Source of the DNA: Alviniconcha marisindica
Taxonomy: Eukaryota; Mollusca; Gastropoda; Provannidae
NCBI GenBank assembly: GCA_018857735.1
Contig: JABMCL010003715.1
Coordinates: forward strand, 989,501 to 1,053,500
Direction: 5' to 3'
DNA length: 64,000 bases
Shown: in pieces, positions 36,619 through 43,185 of the stretch
Numbering within the stretch: the stretch's first letter is position 1
Layout of the letters: each line of letters begins with the position of its first letter
Made by a program: the position numbers and the translations under genes
Notes under the pieces: model-generated
Told to the model about the DNA's origin: nothing
The model's input: only the letters and a program-made list of their open reading frames with translations
The model's database searches: none

Positions 36619-39600
36619 ACTTCTGTGACATGGCAGGCTGGTTGTTACTGTTGTTCTAGAGACAGTAGTAACAGGGAGATGAGATGATAGGTAGGATGAG
36701 ATCAAACTGCGTATGTGATAGGATGAGAGAGAGCGGACATGATAGCACCGCACGCAGAGGGGCCGTTCACTCACCATTCTGCCCTGTCAACAGGATATAC
36801 TCAAGTCCCCAACCTCCCCTCCAACTCCGTCCAGCCCCGCTTCTCCTACCAAAGAGTTCCGCAGTGCCCTGGGCCCCATGGACAAGTCGTCTGGGGACAA
36901 GACGTCCCTCCAGCCGCGCCTGTCCGGGACGGGGCTGGCCCCTGTGGTTGAAACGCCCAGCGGAAAGTCTGTGCGACCAGAACCCGAGTCGACCTCCTCG
37001 ACCACAAAAGTTGCACCTCAGATTTCCTCCATTCTGAAGGAGAGGGGCAGCTCCAGAAGGAATAGCGCCATCAGGTAAGAAGAGACGGTGCCGTTAGATG
37101 AGAGATAAGAGACAGTGCCTTTAGGTGAGAGATGAGAGACAGTGCCGTCAGGTAAGAGACAGTGCCATCAGGGAAGAAATGAGAGACGGTGCTGTCAGGT
37201 GAGAGACGAGAAATGGTGCCATCAGGTTAGACAGAGACGCTGCCATCAGGTGAGAAATGAGAGTGTGCCAGCAGGTGAGAGATGGTGCTAGCAGTATATA
37301 TGGACGTGTGTGTGAAAGAGTGTGGAAGCAGTTTGCATCTGAGCAAGTGTATCCCTTTAAATGTAGGGATGGGTGTGTTTGCAAATGTCTCTGTAAAATT
37401 GAATCCATGGTTAAATACTGTAAAAGTGTTTTTTGTTGTTGTTTTTTAAGGAAGAAGAGATTGTTTGATTTTGAAAAGATTGGTTTTTTTTCTTTTTCTT
37501 GTTGAAAATTGTTTAACTTTTTCTTTTATCGTTTAATATTTCTGCCCACACATTTAAAACTGTTGCTGTACTGTGCCTATGGCCGTAGCTGTGTGTACTT
37601 TGACAGTGAGATGGAGCGCAAGGACAGCTCTGGCAAAGACCCCCTGTCCACCCTGGCCAAGCAGATGGGGGGGTCCAAGCGCAATGCTCTCCTCAAGTGG
37701 TGTCAGCAGAAAACCATCTCGTACACTGTGAGTGCCCGCGTTTCTGTGATTCAGCCTCCGTTCATGACCCCCCGACTCTTGTATCTCTTCCTTCTCTTTC
37801 TTGTTCCAATGCCTCAAGTCTAGGGCATCTGTGTGTAGTGGGAACATTTGTTGTTGTAATGTTCCCCAGCCGAGAGTTGGGGGTGGGGGGTGGGGGGTGC
37901 ACAGTATGTGCAATTGTACATTGAAAAATGCATTTCATTGGGTGAGAGGATTGGGTGTGTGACCTTTGATTTTTTGTTTATTAACCCTGCCACATGGGTA
38001 GCCACACACCATCTTCAGAGGATTATCTGGATGCTTATCGAGGCTGAAAATAATCCCCAAATAACTATGCGGGGCCTAAAGACCATTTTTATGTAGCCTT
38101 GGTGGTCTTGCTGGTGTGAATGTGTTGTGGCACAGCCCAAGACATGGGGAGTAATGGGGGGGGGGGGGGGGGGGATGAGGTGGCCAAGAGGACAGTGAGT
38201 ATTTCGTGCAGTGGAAATAAAACATTCAGTCTTCACAAGACCCTGGCCCATACCTGTACTTTGTCTTTCAGTCTGGCGGGATTAAACGTCTAATCCCTCA
38301 GATAAGGATAAAAAAAAGCAAGCTGGATTCATGTGACTATGGTCACCAACATAAATGATTCCCAGGCAGTTAGAAATAAAGAATAGCGGATGCTTCCCTC
38401 ATTCCTTTAACAAAATTTAGAGATGTTCCTTGTTGAATCACAGTCAGTAAACTCTGAAACACTGCCAAGCAAAAGGATGTTGCTTAGCACTCAAAAGATA
38501 TCACACAAACAGAACGTAACCTGAATTGTCAGTGGTCACGCACCTGGCACTGGAGTAAATACAGGGTACATAGATTGTAATGTACGTCCTGAAACATCAT
38601 ACCCGCACACTGTTAGGACAGAGATGGGTAGGTGTTGCTAACCCAGGTAAGGTATGACAGTCACAGTAAGTGATATAGATTGTAAAGTACACCCTGAAAC
38701 ATCACCCACACACACACCCACTGTTAGGACAGAGATGGGTAGGTGTTGCTAACCCAGGTAAGGTATGACAGTCACAGTAAGTGATATAGATTGTAAAGTA
38801 CACCCTGAAACATCACACACACACACACACATTGTTAGGACAGAGTAGGGTAGGTGTTGCTAACCCAGGTAAGGTATGACAGTCACAGTAAGTGATAACC
38901 AGGTAAGGCAGCTTGAGTTTCTCTGGAGGGATTATCAGCTTAACATAATTATAGGCAATGAGATGTGAAACAGAATGAGATGTAGAGGGCTTATGTAAAA
39001 TCTCAGTTACTGTAGGCAGTATGTCTTTGGTGTGCCTTTCAGGGGCTGATTAGCTCCCTTTGTTAATTTCGTGAAAGGCAGAAGCTGCTGAATTGTATCA
39101 TGAGAGAAGAATGTTCCCCAGGTGCATATATGTGTGTGTTGGGGAGAGGGGGAGGGGGGATAACTGTGAGAAAGAAAATGCACAAAATAAAATAAAGCTT
39201 ACATAATATATATATTATGTGCATGTCTCAGTTGCAAATCCTTCCATGTAGTATCTGCTTTTTGTATACTAAGTTACTATTCTTCCAGTCTCAAAGTAGT
39301 TAGTGCAACAATACAAAATGACAAGCGGACTTCGAGGTTAATGTGATAAATGTTTACAACAATTATTTCATGGATTTGAACATCACTCTTTCAAGCATGA
39401 TACTCTCAAGGCTTTTTTTCTTCTTCTTTTTTTCACCTTCTCCCCATAGATGATTTTTCTTGATGGATAGTAGGTGTTTATTTATCTCCATGTGTTGTGA
39501 GCTTGGTGTGTTGTGGTTTTCAGGGAGTAGATATCACCAACTTCAGCAGTAGCTGGAATGATGGCTTGGCATTTTGTGCCCTCATGCATAGCTACCTGCC

Positions 39601-42194
39601 GGAGAAGATACCGTACAACACTCTGTCTAGTGCTGATAAGGTGAGCGTTGGTAACGGTACAATTAATAATCTGTCTAGTGCTGGTAAGGTCAGTGTTGGC
39701 AACAGTACAGTTAATACTCTGACTAGTGCTGATAAGGTGAGTGTTGACAACAGTGCAATTAATACTGTAGTGCTGATAAGGTCAGTGTTGATGACAGTAC
39801 AACTAATACTCTGTCTAGTGCTGGTAAGGTCAGTGTTGGCAACAGTACAGTTAATACTATGACTAGTACTGATAAGGTGAGTGTTGACAACAGTGCAATT
39901 AATACTGTAGTGCTGATAAGGTCAGTGTTGATGACAGTACAATTAATACTCTGTCAGCTGGTAAGGTCAGTGTTGGCAACAGTACAATTAATACTGTCTA
40001 GTGCTGATAAGGTCAGTGTTGATGACAGTACAATTAATAGTCTAGTGCTGAAAAGGTCAGTGTTGACGACAGTACAACACTCTGTCTAGTGCTAATAAGG
40101 TCAGTGTTGATGAGGGATGTAGACTGATAAAGTGGTAACTCAGTACAGTATTCTGTCCACTGAGGACAAGCCCAGGAGGGATATATATATATATATGTTG
40201 GTGGACTTGAACTTGGAAATACCCACCTGGTTTTGCTCTGAACACTACTTCTTTCCGTTTCATCTTGTTACTCTGATTAAACATCTGGCTGTAACCACCC
40301 CGTACAGTGCAAACATAAACAAGTAAATGAATATATTAGTAGGGGGAAATGAGTAAATGCGTAAATGAGTAGAGGCATAAACAATGAGGAAAAAGTGAAG
40401 GAAACATTTTGGTAGGTTGTTGTCGGAGGCAGTCCAGAGCCAGTTCCTTTGTACTTGACACTGTGACAGCATCTTCACTCTCCAACCTTGTGTGCATCAT
40501 GTTAAACATGGTATGTTCCCTGGGATGCCCTTGCGTTGGTGGCTTCATTACAGTGTTTCATGGGCAGACACTTAAAATCCTCTGCTCAGGTCTGGGAACA
40601 GCAAGCGATCTTTGCGTGGGGCACTGCTCAGAAATATACAGAACAGAATGATGCAGCCTATGCATACATACATTCTCAAGATTCTCTTTGATTTTTTTTT
40701 GTTACCATTGTCTAGAATGCTTCCTCAGCTTGTTACCACTGGGTGTCATGAGTGTCTTGTTTTCCAGCGCAAGAATTTCACACTGGCCTTCTCAGCTGCT
40801 GAAAGCGTTGGCATCCCCTCCAGCTTGGTGAGTGGCCTTGGGTTTTCTCACAGAATGTTGTTTGTGACGTTTTGATTGGCGGAAGCTGCTTGGGTGACCG
40901 GCAGGCAGCCCAGCACCCTCTTACGATTTTGCCGTCACCACATGGACACAGTCACTGCCCACCAGGTTAAACACATTTTTTGGTCAAGAGCCCCTAAGCG
41001 CTTCACAATGGCAGCTATACAGCACTGTTCTCTGCTTTGGAGCAGACCCATTGTGCTGCAGTCATTTGCAACTGTGATTAAATGACTGTAGCTTTCCACG
41101 CCTCTTTTTGAATATCCACTAAGTGGTGTACTTCCAGCGCTGTTCAACCACATATTGCCTTCTCCTGCAAGTTGGTTAATGGTGTCAGTCACATATTGCT
41201 CCCACCCAAAGTGTATCAGTAAGATTTCACTATGCCAGACAGCTAGCCTCTGAAACCAGCCCCAGTCTCACTGCAGTCCATTGTATTCAAAGCCACATAC
41301 GTAGGGCGCATGTGTGTTCAGCTGCAGCCCCCTGTTGGGCGGAATTACGGGGGGTTATGGGGGGGACAGAGACCGTAAGAGTCGGCAAAAAAAATTGACC
41401 CTGGAGATCAAACCTACGACCTTTCAATTGCAAGTCTGGCATTCAGTGACTGAGCTGTCTCTGCTCCTCTAAACTGAATGGGGTCATTGTGACTGGCACT
41501 CACCAGACAAACCGTGCTCTCTGCGAGTCTCTCTTACTGGGACCCTGCTTTAGACTTCGGTCCATGTTTAACGAAAAGTTCAGACTCCAAGTTGTTTAAA
41601 ATCTCTGAACAGTTGTCTGCTGCTGACAGTGTGTGCACAGAGGGTGTTTGTAAGAACACAGGGTGAAATTTGGCTGTAGGTATTGCTTACAAATTTTAAG
41701 TTAATAGTCCATGTGATTGTGACAGTCACATGTCTTGTGTTACCTTCCCCTTACGTTTCTGTCTGATGATCTGTGTGGTTGACTGGGTGTTGAATGCAAA
41801 ATGTCGGTCTTCTGTTGTCCTTGTACATTAAATGTCAACCACATATTGCCTTCTCCTGCAAGTTGGTTAATGGTGTCAGTCACATATTGCTCCCACCCAA
41901 AGTGTATCAGTAAGATTTCACTATGCCAGACAGCTAGCCTCTGAAACCAGCCCCAGTCGCACTGCAGTCCATTGTCTGAGCAGCTGAAGGTGAAGTGTGT
42001 AAATGTGGAGGGAAACGCATGCACTGATGTTGCTTACGATCTCCATGTTCTCCATGTTCCAGAACCTGAACGACATGGTGGCCATGGAGCGGCCAGACTG
42101 GCAGGCCGTGATGACCTACGTCACCAGCATCTACAAACACTTTGAGGTGGACACTAAGCAGGCTCCTTGCCCGTCACCGTCTCCTTCATCCTAG
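24787..42194 (+). CDS. SPECC1L: SPECC1L / cytospin-A orthologue, 17 coding exons
   Basis: Coding exons: 24787-25239, 25632-25841, 27800-28011, 29043-29272, 30001-30300, 31839-31960, 32458-32667, 33012-33152, 33659-33847, 34472-34645, 35107-35466, 36115-36324, 36794-37074, 37607-37727, 39524-39640, 40768-40827, 42063-42194. All junctions are GT-AG and the phases join into 1173 codons plus TAG; human SPECC1L is about 1117 residues. Residues 1-221 are Ser/Thr/Lys-rich, about 222-860 form a long coiled coil, 868-1030 are Ser/Pro-rich, and about 1042-1158 form a calponin-homology domain with the family signatures [31 protein letters not shown] and ERPDWQ. The segment [14 protein letters not shown]...[12 protein letters not shown] is also diagnostic. 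Vertebrate cytospin-A links actin and microtubules and affects adhesion, polarity and cytokinesis. The start is the first ATG of exon 1; no upstream exon joins in frame. SPECC1 (cytospin-B) is a vertebrate paralogue, and this gene may be the single pre-duplication copy. Confidence 0.95.
25632..25841 (+). CDS. SPECC1L: SPECC1L exon 2 (residues 152-221)
   Basis: Acceptor ATGCTGCAG|GTGCTG, donor AGCAAG|GTGGGT, phase 0 on both sides, 70 codons. Ser/Lys-rich disordered segment ([20 protein letters not shown]). Its last bases plus the donor are repeated twice in the following intron. Confidence 0.9.
25809..26045 (+). repeat. Duplicated exon 2 end and donor
   Basis: The exon 2 edge AGAGTACGCAGAACGTCAGC, GTGGGTGGGTCAGAG and AGGTGAACTCAGT are copied at about 25900-25945 (GAGTGCACAGAATGTCAGTA, AGGTGAACTAGG) and 25955-26000 (GAGTACACAGAATGTCTG, GGTGAACTCGG). 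A fourth remnant, TGGTCAGGGGATGAACTCAG, lies at about 26023-26042. Confidence 0.8.
26060..26930. other. SPECC1L intron 2, non-repetitive part
   Basis: A/T-rich intron sequence. A few loosely repeated phrases such as ATCTTCTGAACTGC and TGTTCTTTTGCAAC occur, but I see no gene or clear element. Confidence 0.5.
26936..27775 (+). repeat. 61-bp array ending at the SPECC1L exon 3 acceptor
   Basis: About 13 units of about 61 bp, reading GTCAGAAACCCAGGCCTCTT, TCCATACATTTTTGTGGTTG, then TTTTACACATGCACAGCACAA. The unit junction CAGCACAAGTC, and in one unit (about 27376) CAGGACAAGTC, matches the real exon 3 border TTTCAG|GACAAGTC. Since 61 is not a multiple of three, the same peptide ([19 protein letters not shown]) appears in all three frames; these are not genes. 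Confidence 0.9.
27800..28011 (+). CDS. SPECC1L: SPECC1L exon 3 (residues 222-292)
   Basis: Acceptor CTGTTTCAG|GACAAG, donor AGCAG|GTAGTG, ends in phase 2 inside an Arg codon. Start of the coiled coil, with heptad-rich [19 protein letters not shown]. Confidence 0.93.
28018..28505 (+). repeat. CA tract and three-copy repeat in intron 3
   Basis: CA microsatellite from 28018, then three copies of GGTATTCTGTTCTTTTCACC...TGTGTTTAAAGTATTTATG starting at 28062, 28259 and 28432, separated by CA/ATGC-rich DNA. Confidence 0.85.
29043..29272 (+). CDS. SPECC1L: SPECC1L exon 4 (residues 292-369)
   Basis: Acceptor GCTATTTCAG|AGTCCAAG, donor GCCAAAG|GTGAGG, phase 2 in and phase 1 out. Carries [18 protein letters not shown], which aligns with the cytospin segment around NRMLKDRLNALGFSLEQ. 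A run of 24 G begins 26 nt past the donor (29299-29322). Confidence 0.93.
29299..29322. repeat. G24 homopolymer just inside intron 4
   Basis: Uninterrupted G run 26 nt downstream of the exon 4 donor. Confidence 0.9.
29757..30000 (+). repeat. 44-bp array ending at the SPECC1L exon 5 acceptor
   Basis: About five units of 44 bp: TTGGTCACAGATTGGAACAT, TGTCTACAGCATGCCTCCAT, CCGC. The next unit in phase begins TTGTTCCAG at 29992 and is the true acceptor of exon 5. Each unit holds an acceptor-like TTGGTCACAG at the same position. Confidence 0.9.
30001..30300 (+). CDS. SPECC1L: SPECC1L exon 5 (residues 369-469)
   Basis: Acceptor CTTGTTCCAG|CACTG, donor GAGCTGG|GTAAGG, phase 1 in and out, 300 nt. 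Contains the highly diagnostic [15 protein letters not shown] and [12 protein letters not shown], almost identical to vertebrate cytospins. A large array begins at the donor. Confidence 0.95.
30301..31400 (+). repeat. GATGAAGGTTGKGACTGTGG array from the exon 5 donor
   Basis: About 1.1 kb of 24-33 bp units (GATGAAGGTTGGGACTGTGG plus TGGT(GAT)n). The first unit is the splice donor itself: GGTAAGGTTGTGACTGTGGT. The unit therefore looks like the donor sequence with GTAAGG altered to TGAAGG. Long His/Thr/Val frames on both strands (for example 30441-31463 on -) are shadows. Confidence 0.9.
31437..31690. repeat. (CA)n microsatellites in intron 5
   Basis: CA runs at about 31440-31465 and 31594-31690 with minor interruptions. 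Confidence 0.9.
31839..31960 (+). CDS. SPECC1L: SPECC1L exon 6 (residues 469-509)
   Basis: Acceptor TTTCTCCAG|GTGACC, donor ACACAG|GTTGGT, phase 1 in and phase 0 out. [15 protein letters not shown] and [17 protein letters not shown] match the cytospin coiled coil. Confidence 0.95.
32213..32267. repeat. (AT)n microsatellite in intron 6
   Basis: About 27 TA dinucleotides. Confidence 0.95.
32458..32667 (+). CDS. SPECC1L: SPECC1L exon 7 (residues 510-579)
   Basis: Acceptor TTCATTCCGCAAG|GTG, donor GATCCAG|GTAGGT, phase 0, 70 codons of coiled coil ([20 protein letters not shown]). The AAG acceptor is weak in its polypyrimidine tract but is the only one that keeps the frame. Confidence 0.92.
33012..33152 (+). 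CDS. SPECC1L: SPECC1L exon 8 (residues 580-626)
   Basis: Acceptor GGTTGCAG|GTGCTG, donor TCCAAG|GTCAGT, phase 0, 47 codons. Segment [18 protein letters not shown] aligns with SDQIEMNRLKAQLENEK of vertebrate cytospin-A. Confidence 0.95.
33659..33847 (+). CDS. SPECC1L: SPECC1L exon 9 (residues 627-689)
   Basis: Acceptor GTGCGCCAG|GTTGCA, donor TTGAAG|GTAGCC, phase 0, 63 codons. Coiled coil [20 protein letters not shown]. Confidence 0.94.
33880..34385 (+). repeat. CACCTCTGCCATCTCTCTGA array in intron 9
   Basis: Degenerate 15-40 bp units rich in CTCTGACA/CCTCTGCTATTCATCT. Interrupted at about 34165-34205 by a fragment with CTGATATAACTGTCATGGTT and GACTGGGCATTAAAA, the SINE tail family seen at 7 kb. 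Confidence 0.8.
34165..34208 (+). mobile_element. SINE 3'-tail fragment in intron 9
   Basis: CCCTGATATAACTGTCATGG then TTGACTGGGCATTAAAAACC; same tail as at 42489-42532 and 60150-60198. Confidence 0.65.
34472..34645 (+). CDS. SPECC1L: SPECC1L exon 10 (residues 690-747)
   Basis: Acceptor TTCACCAG|GTTGCA, donor GCAAAG|GTAGGC, phase 0, 58 codons of coiled coil ([20 protein letters not shown]). Confidence 0.94.
35107..35466 (+). CDS. SPECC1L: SPECC1L exon 11 (residues 748-867)
   Basis: Acceptor TATCCCCCAG|GTCCAG, donor GGGAAG|GTGGGT, phase 0, 120 codons; the longest internal exon. Contains [20 protein letters not shown], near-identical to the conserved cytospin block EWRQFQADLQTAVVIANDI. End of the coiled coil. 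Confidence 0.96.
35480..36100. other. SPECC1L intron 11
   Basis: G/T-rich then A/T-rich intron with a TTGTTGTTGTTG run. I see no gene or mobile element in it. Confidence 0.5.
36115..36324 (+). CDS. SPECC1L: SPECC1L exon 12 (residues 868-937)
   Basis: Acceptor CTTGTTCAG|GTGGCA, donor TATCAG|GTAGGG, phase 0, 70 codons. The VDRELVGMR and [10 protein letters not shown] segments correspond to the conserved VERDLAALR...VKTLIKSF block. A 37-base G run starts 23 nt past the donor. Confidence 0.94.
36347..36383. repeat. G37 homopolymer just inside intron 12
   Basis: Longest G run in the window; it is followed by a CT microsatellite at 36557-36617. Confidence 0.9.
36557..36617. repeat. (CT)n microsatellite in intron 12
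   Basis: About 30 CT dinucleotides, 175 nt upstream of exon 13. Confidence 0.95.
36794..37074 (+). CDS. SPECC1L: SPECC1L exon 13 (residues 938-1031)
   Basis: Acceptor TGTCAACAG|GATATA, donor GCCATCAG|GTAAGA, phase 0 in and phase 2 out. Ser/Pro-rich linker ([18 protein letters not shown]) before the CH domain; cytospins have a similar low-complexity proline-rich stretch here. Confidence 0.92.
37064..37300 (+). repeat. Array of exon 13 donor-site copies
   Basis: Eight degenerate copies of the true border GCCATCAG|GTAAGA follow it at 20-28 bp spacing: GCCGTTAGATGAGA, GCCTTTAGGTGAGA, GCCGTCAGGTAAGA, GCCATCAGGGAAGA, GCTGTCAGGTGAGA, GCCATCAGGTTAGA, GCCATCAGGTGAGA and GCCAGCAGGTGAGA. At least five keep a usable GGTRAG core. 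Confidence 0.9.
37607..37727 (+). CDS. SPECC1L: SPECC1L exon 14 (residues 1031-1071)
   Basis: Acceptor ACTTTGACAG|TGAGATG, donor TACACT|GTGAGT, phase 2 in and phase 0 out. Start of the calponin-homology domain: [20 protein letters not shown], then KWCQQKT, against [20 protein letters not shown] in human. Confidence 0.97.
37740..38520. other. SPECC1L intron 14, first part
   Basis: Unremarkable intron with a G run at about 38157-38174. No gene seen. Confidence 0.5.
38540..38910 (+). repeat. About 112-bp repeat with donor-like motifs in intron 14
   Basis: Three and a half units with CACCCTGAAACATCAC, CTGTTAGGACAGAGATGGGT, AGGTGTTGCTAACCCAGGTA and AGGTATGACAGTCACAGTAA. Each holds CCCAG|GTAAGGTATG, a good 5' splice-site match (about 38645, 38756, 38868; partial at 38900). 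Confidence 0.85.
38920..39500. other. SPECC1L intron 14, last part
   Basis: A/T-rich intron without a recognisable element. Confidence 0.5.
39524..39640 (+). CDS. SPECC1L: SPECC1L exon 15 (residues 1072-1110)
   Basis: Acceptor TGGTTTTCAG|GGAGTA, donor GATAAG|GTGAGC, phase 0, 39 codons. Core of the CH domain: [20 protein letters not shown] is nearly identical to human cytospin-A. Confidence 0.98.
39620..40110 (+). repeat. Array of exon 15 end plus donor
   Basis: About ten further copies of the last exon 15 bases and its donor, CTGTCTAGTGCTGATAAG|GT then GAGTGTTGACAACAGTACAA, at 43-50 bp spacing (about 39670 to 40100). Copies alternate GCTGATAAGGTGAG and GCTGGTAAGGTCAG; several are strong donor candidates. 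Confidence 0.92.
40768..40827 (+). CDS. SPECC1L: SPECC1L exon 16 (residues 1111-1130)
   Basis: Acceptor TGTTTTCCAG|CGCAAG, donor AGCTTG|GTGAGT, phase 0, only 20 codons: [20 protein letters not shown] matches human [20 protein letters not shown]. It is too short to show up as an ORF and is found by homology and phase. Confidence 0.97.
41144..41284 (+). repeat. 141-bp duplicated intron 16 segment, copy 1
   Basis: 140 of 141 bases match 41835-41975 (one T/G difference near CCCAGTCTCACTGC). Contains CACATATTGCCTTCTCCTGC and TATCAGTAAGATTTCACTAT. Confidence 0.95.
41384..41478 (-). mobile_element. tRNA-like SINE head, inverted
   Basis: Read on the - strand: an A-box-like AGACAGCTCAGTCACTGAAT, then GTAGGTTTGATCTCCAGGGT as box B, followed by a poly(T) run. 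This tRNA-like layout resembles the + strand element at 58083. Confidence 0.6.
41764..41800 (+). mobile_element. SINE 3'-tail fragment in intron 16
   Basis: GATGATCTGTGTGGTTGACT then GGGTGTTGAATGCAAAATG; diverged member of the GGTTGACTGG tail family. Confidence 0.5.
41835..41975 (+). repeat. 141-bp duplicated intron 16 segment, copy 2
   Basis: Second copy of 41144-41284; it ends 87 bp before exon 17. Confidence 0.95.
42063..42194 (+). CDS. SPECC1L: SPECC1L exon 17, terminal (residues 1131-1173)
   Basis: Acceptor CCATGTTCCAG|AACCTG; 43 codons then TAG at 42192. [20 protein letters not shown] and TSIYKHFE end the CH domain, as [20 protein letters not shown] does in human. The tail [15 protein letters not shown] after YKHFE extends about 15 residues beyond the human C-terminus. 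Confidence 0.95.
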   Translation, partial: NLNDMVAMERPDWQAVMTYVTSIYKHFEVDTKQAPCPSPSPSS

Positions 42195-43185
42195 CAAGCC
42201 TCAGGAGGATGGCCTCAAACACACTGAGGTGGACGCTAAACAGGCTGCCCCCCCGCCCTCTTCCCCCACTTCCTCCGCCTTCTGTGTGGAGATCAGGTTG
42301 TCCAACACTTTGAGATGGACATTGAACAAGCCCCCTCCCCCCCCCCCCCCCCCCCCCCAACCCATGCATGGAGTTCAGGTCATCCATCACTTTGACATGG
42401 ACATTGAACAAGGCTCCTCCCTTTCCCTCACCTGCATGGAGATCAGGTCATCCAACACTGTGAGATGGATGTTAAACACGGTTCCCACCACCCTGATATA
42501 ACCGTGCTGGTTGACTGGGCGTAAAACACCAAGTTACCACCACCACCCCTGTCCTCCTGCTGCGTGGAGATCCGGTCATCCAACACTTTGAGATGGACAT
42601 TGAACAAGCCTCCTCCCTTTCTCCCTCCTCCAGGTAACCAACATGGGTCTTGCATCTTCCCTCACTTTGAGGTGGACATTGAACAGGCTCCTCTCCATCT
42701 TCCTCCCCCTAGCAACCAGCGTGGGTGTCACATCGTCAAATACCTTGAGGCGGATGTGAACGAACTCCTCCCTTCCTTCCTCGTCGCAGCCAACATGGCG
42801 ATTCACCTCTTCAAACAACTTGAGGTCAGCGATGGACGAGCTTCTTCACTTCTTCCCCCAGGCAAAAACCAATGTGAACATCACATCTTGAAAGAACTTC
42901 TGGTGGATGCTAGACAAGTTTTGGTTGGTTGTTGAGGTGGATGCGAACAGATTCCTCCCTTCCCTCCTTATAGCTACCAACATAGAGACACGCATCTTCA
43001 TACAACTTAAGGTCAGTGCTGGACAAGCTCCTCCACTTCTTCTCCCTAGCAAAGCCAGCGTGGGGATCACATCTTCAAACACTTTGACGTGCATGCTGAA
43101 AAGGCTTCTTCCCTGCCTCCGTCCATCCTAGCAACCAGCATGGGGTTCACATCTTCAAACACCTTGAGGTGGATGCTGAACACTG
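42130..43185 (+). repeat. Array derived from the last coding bases of exon 17
   Basis: About 13 degenerate copies, roughly 70-85 bp apart, of the exon sequence CAAACACTTTGAGGTGGACA plus CTAAGCAGGCTCC. Copies lie near 42217, 42304, 42385, 42454, 42582, 42662, 42738, 42815, 42891, 42930, 43000, 43078 and 43157. In the exon frame they read as variants of [11 protein letters not shown], such as QHFEMDIEQAP and PHFEVDIEQAP. The spacer holds CTCC-rich DNA and phrases like ACCAGCGTGGGGATCACATC. A C run at about 42338-42358 and a SINE tail at 42489 interrupt it. Confidence 0.88.
42489..42535 (+). mobile_element. SINE 3'-tail fragment in the exon 17 array
   Basis: ACCCTGATATAACCGTGCTG then GTTGACTGGGCGTAAAACAC; best-preserved copy of this tail family in the window. 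Confidence 0.7.
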
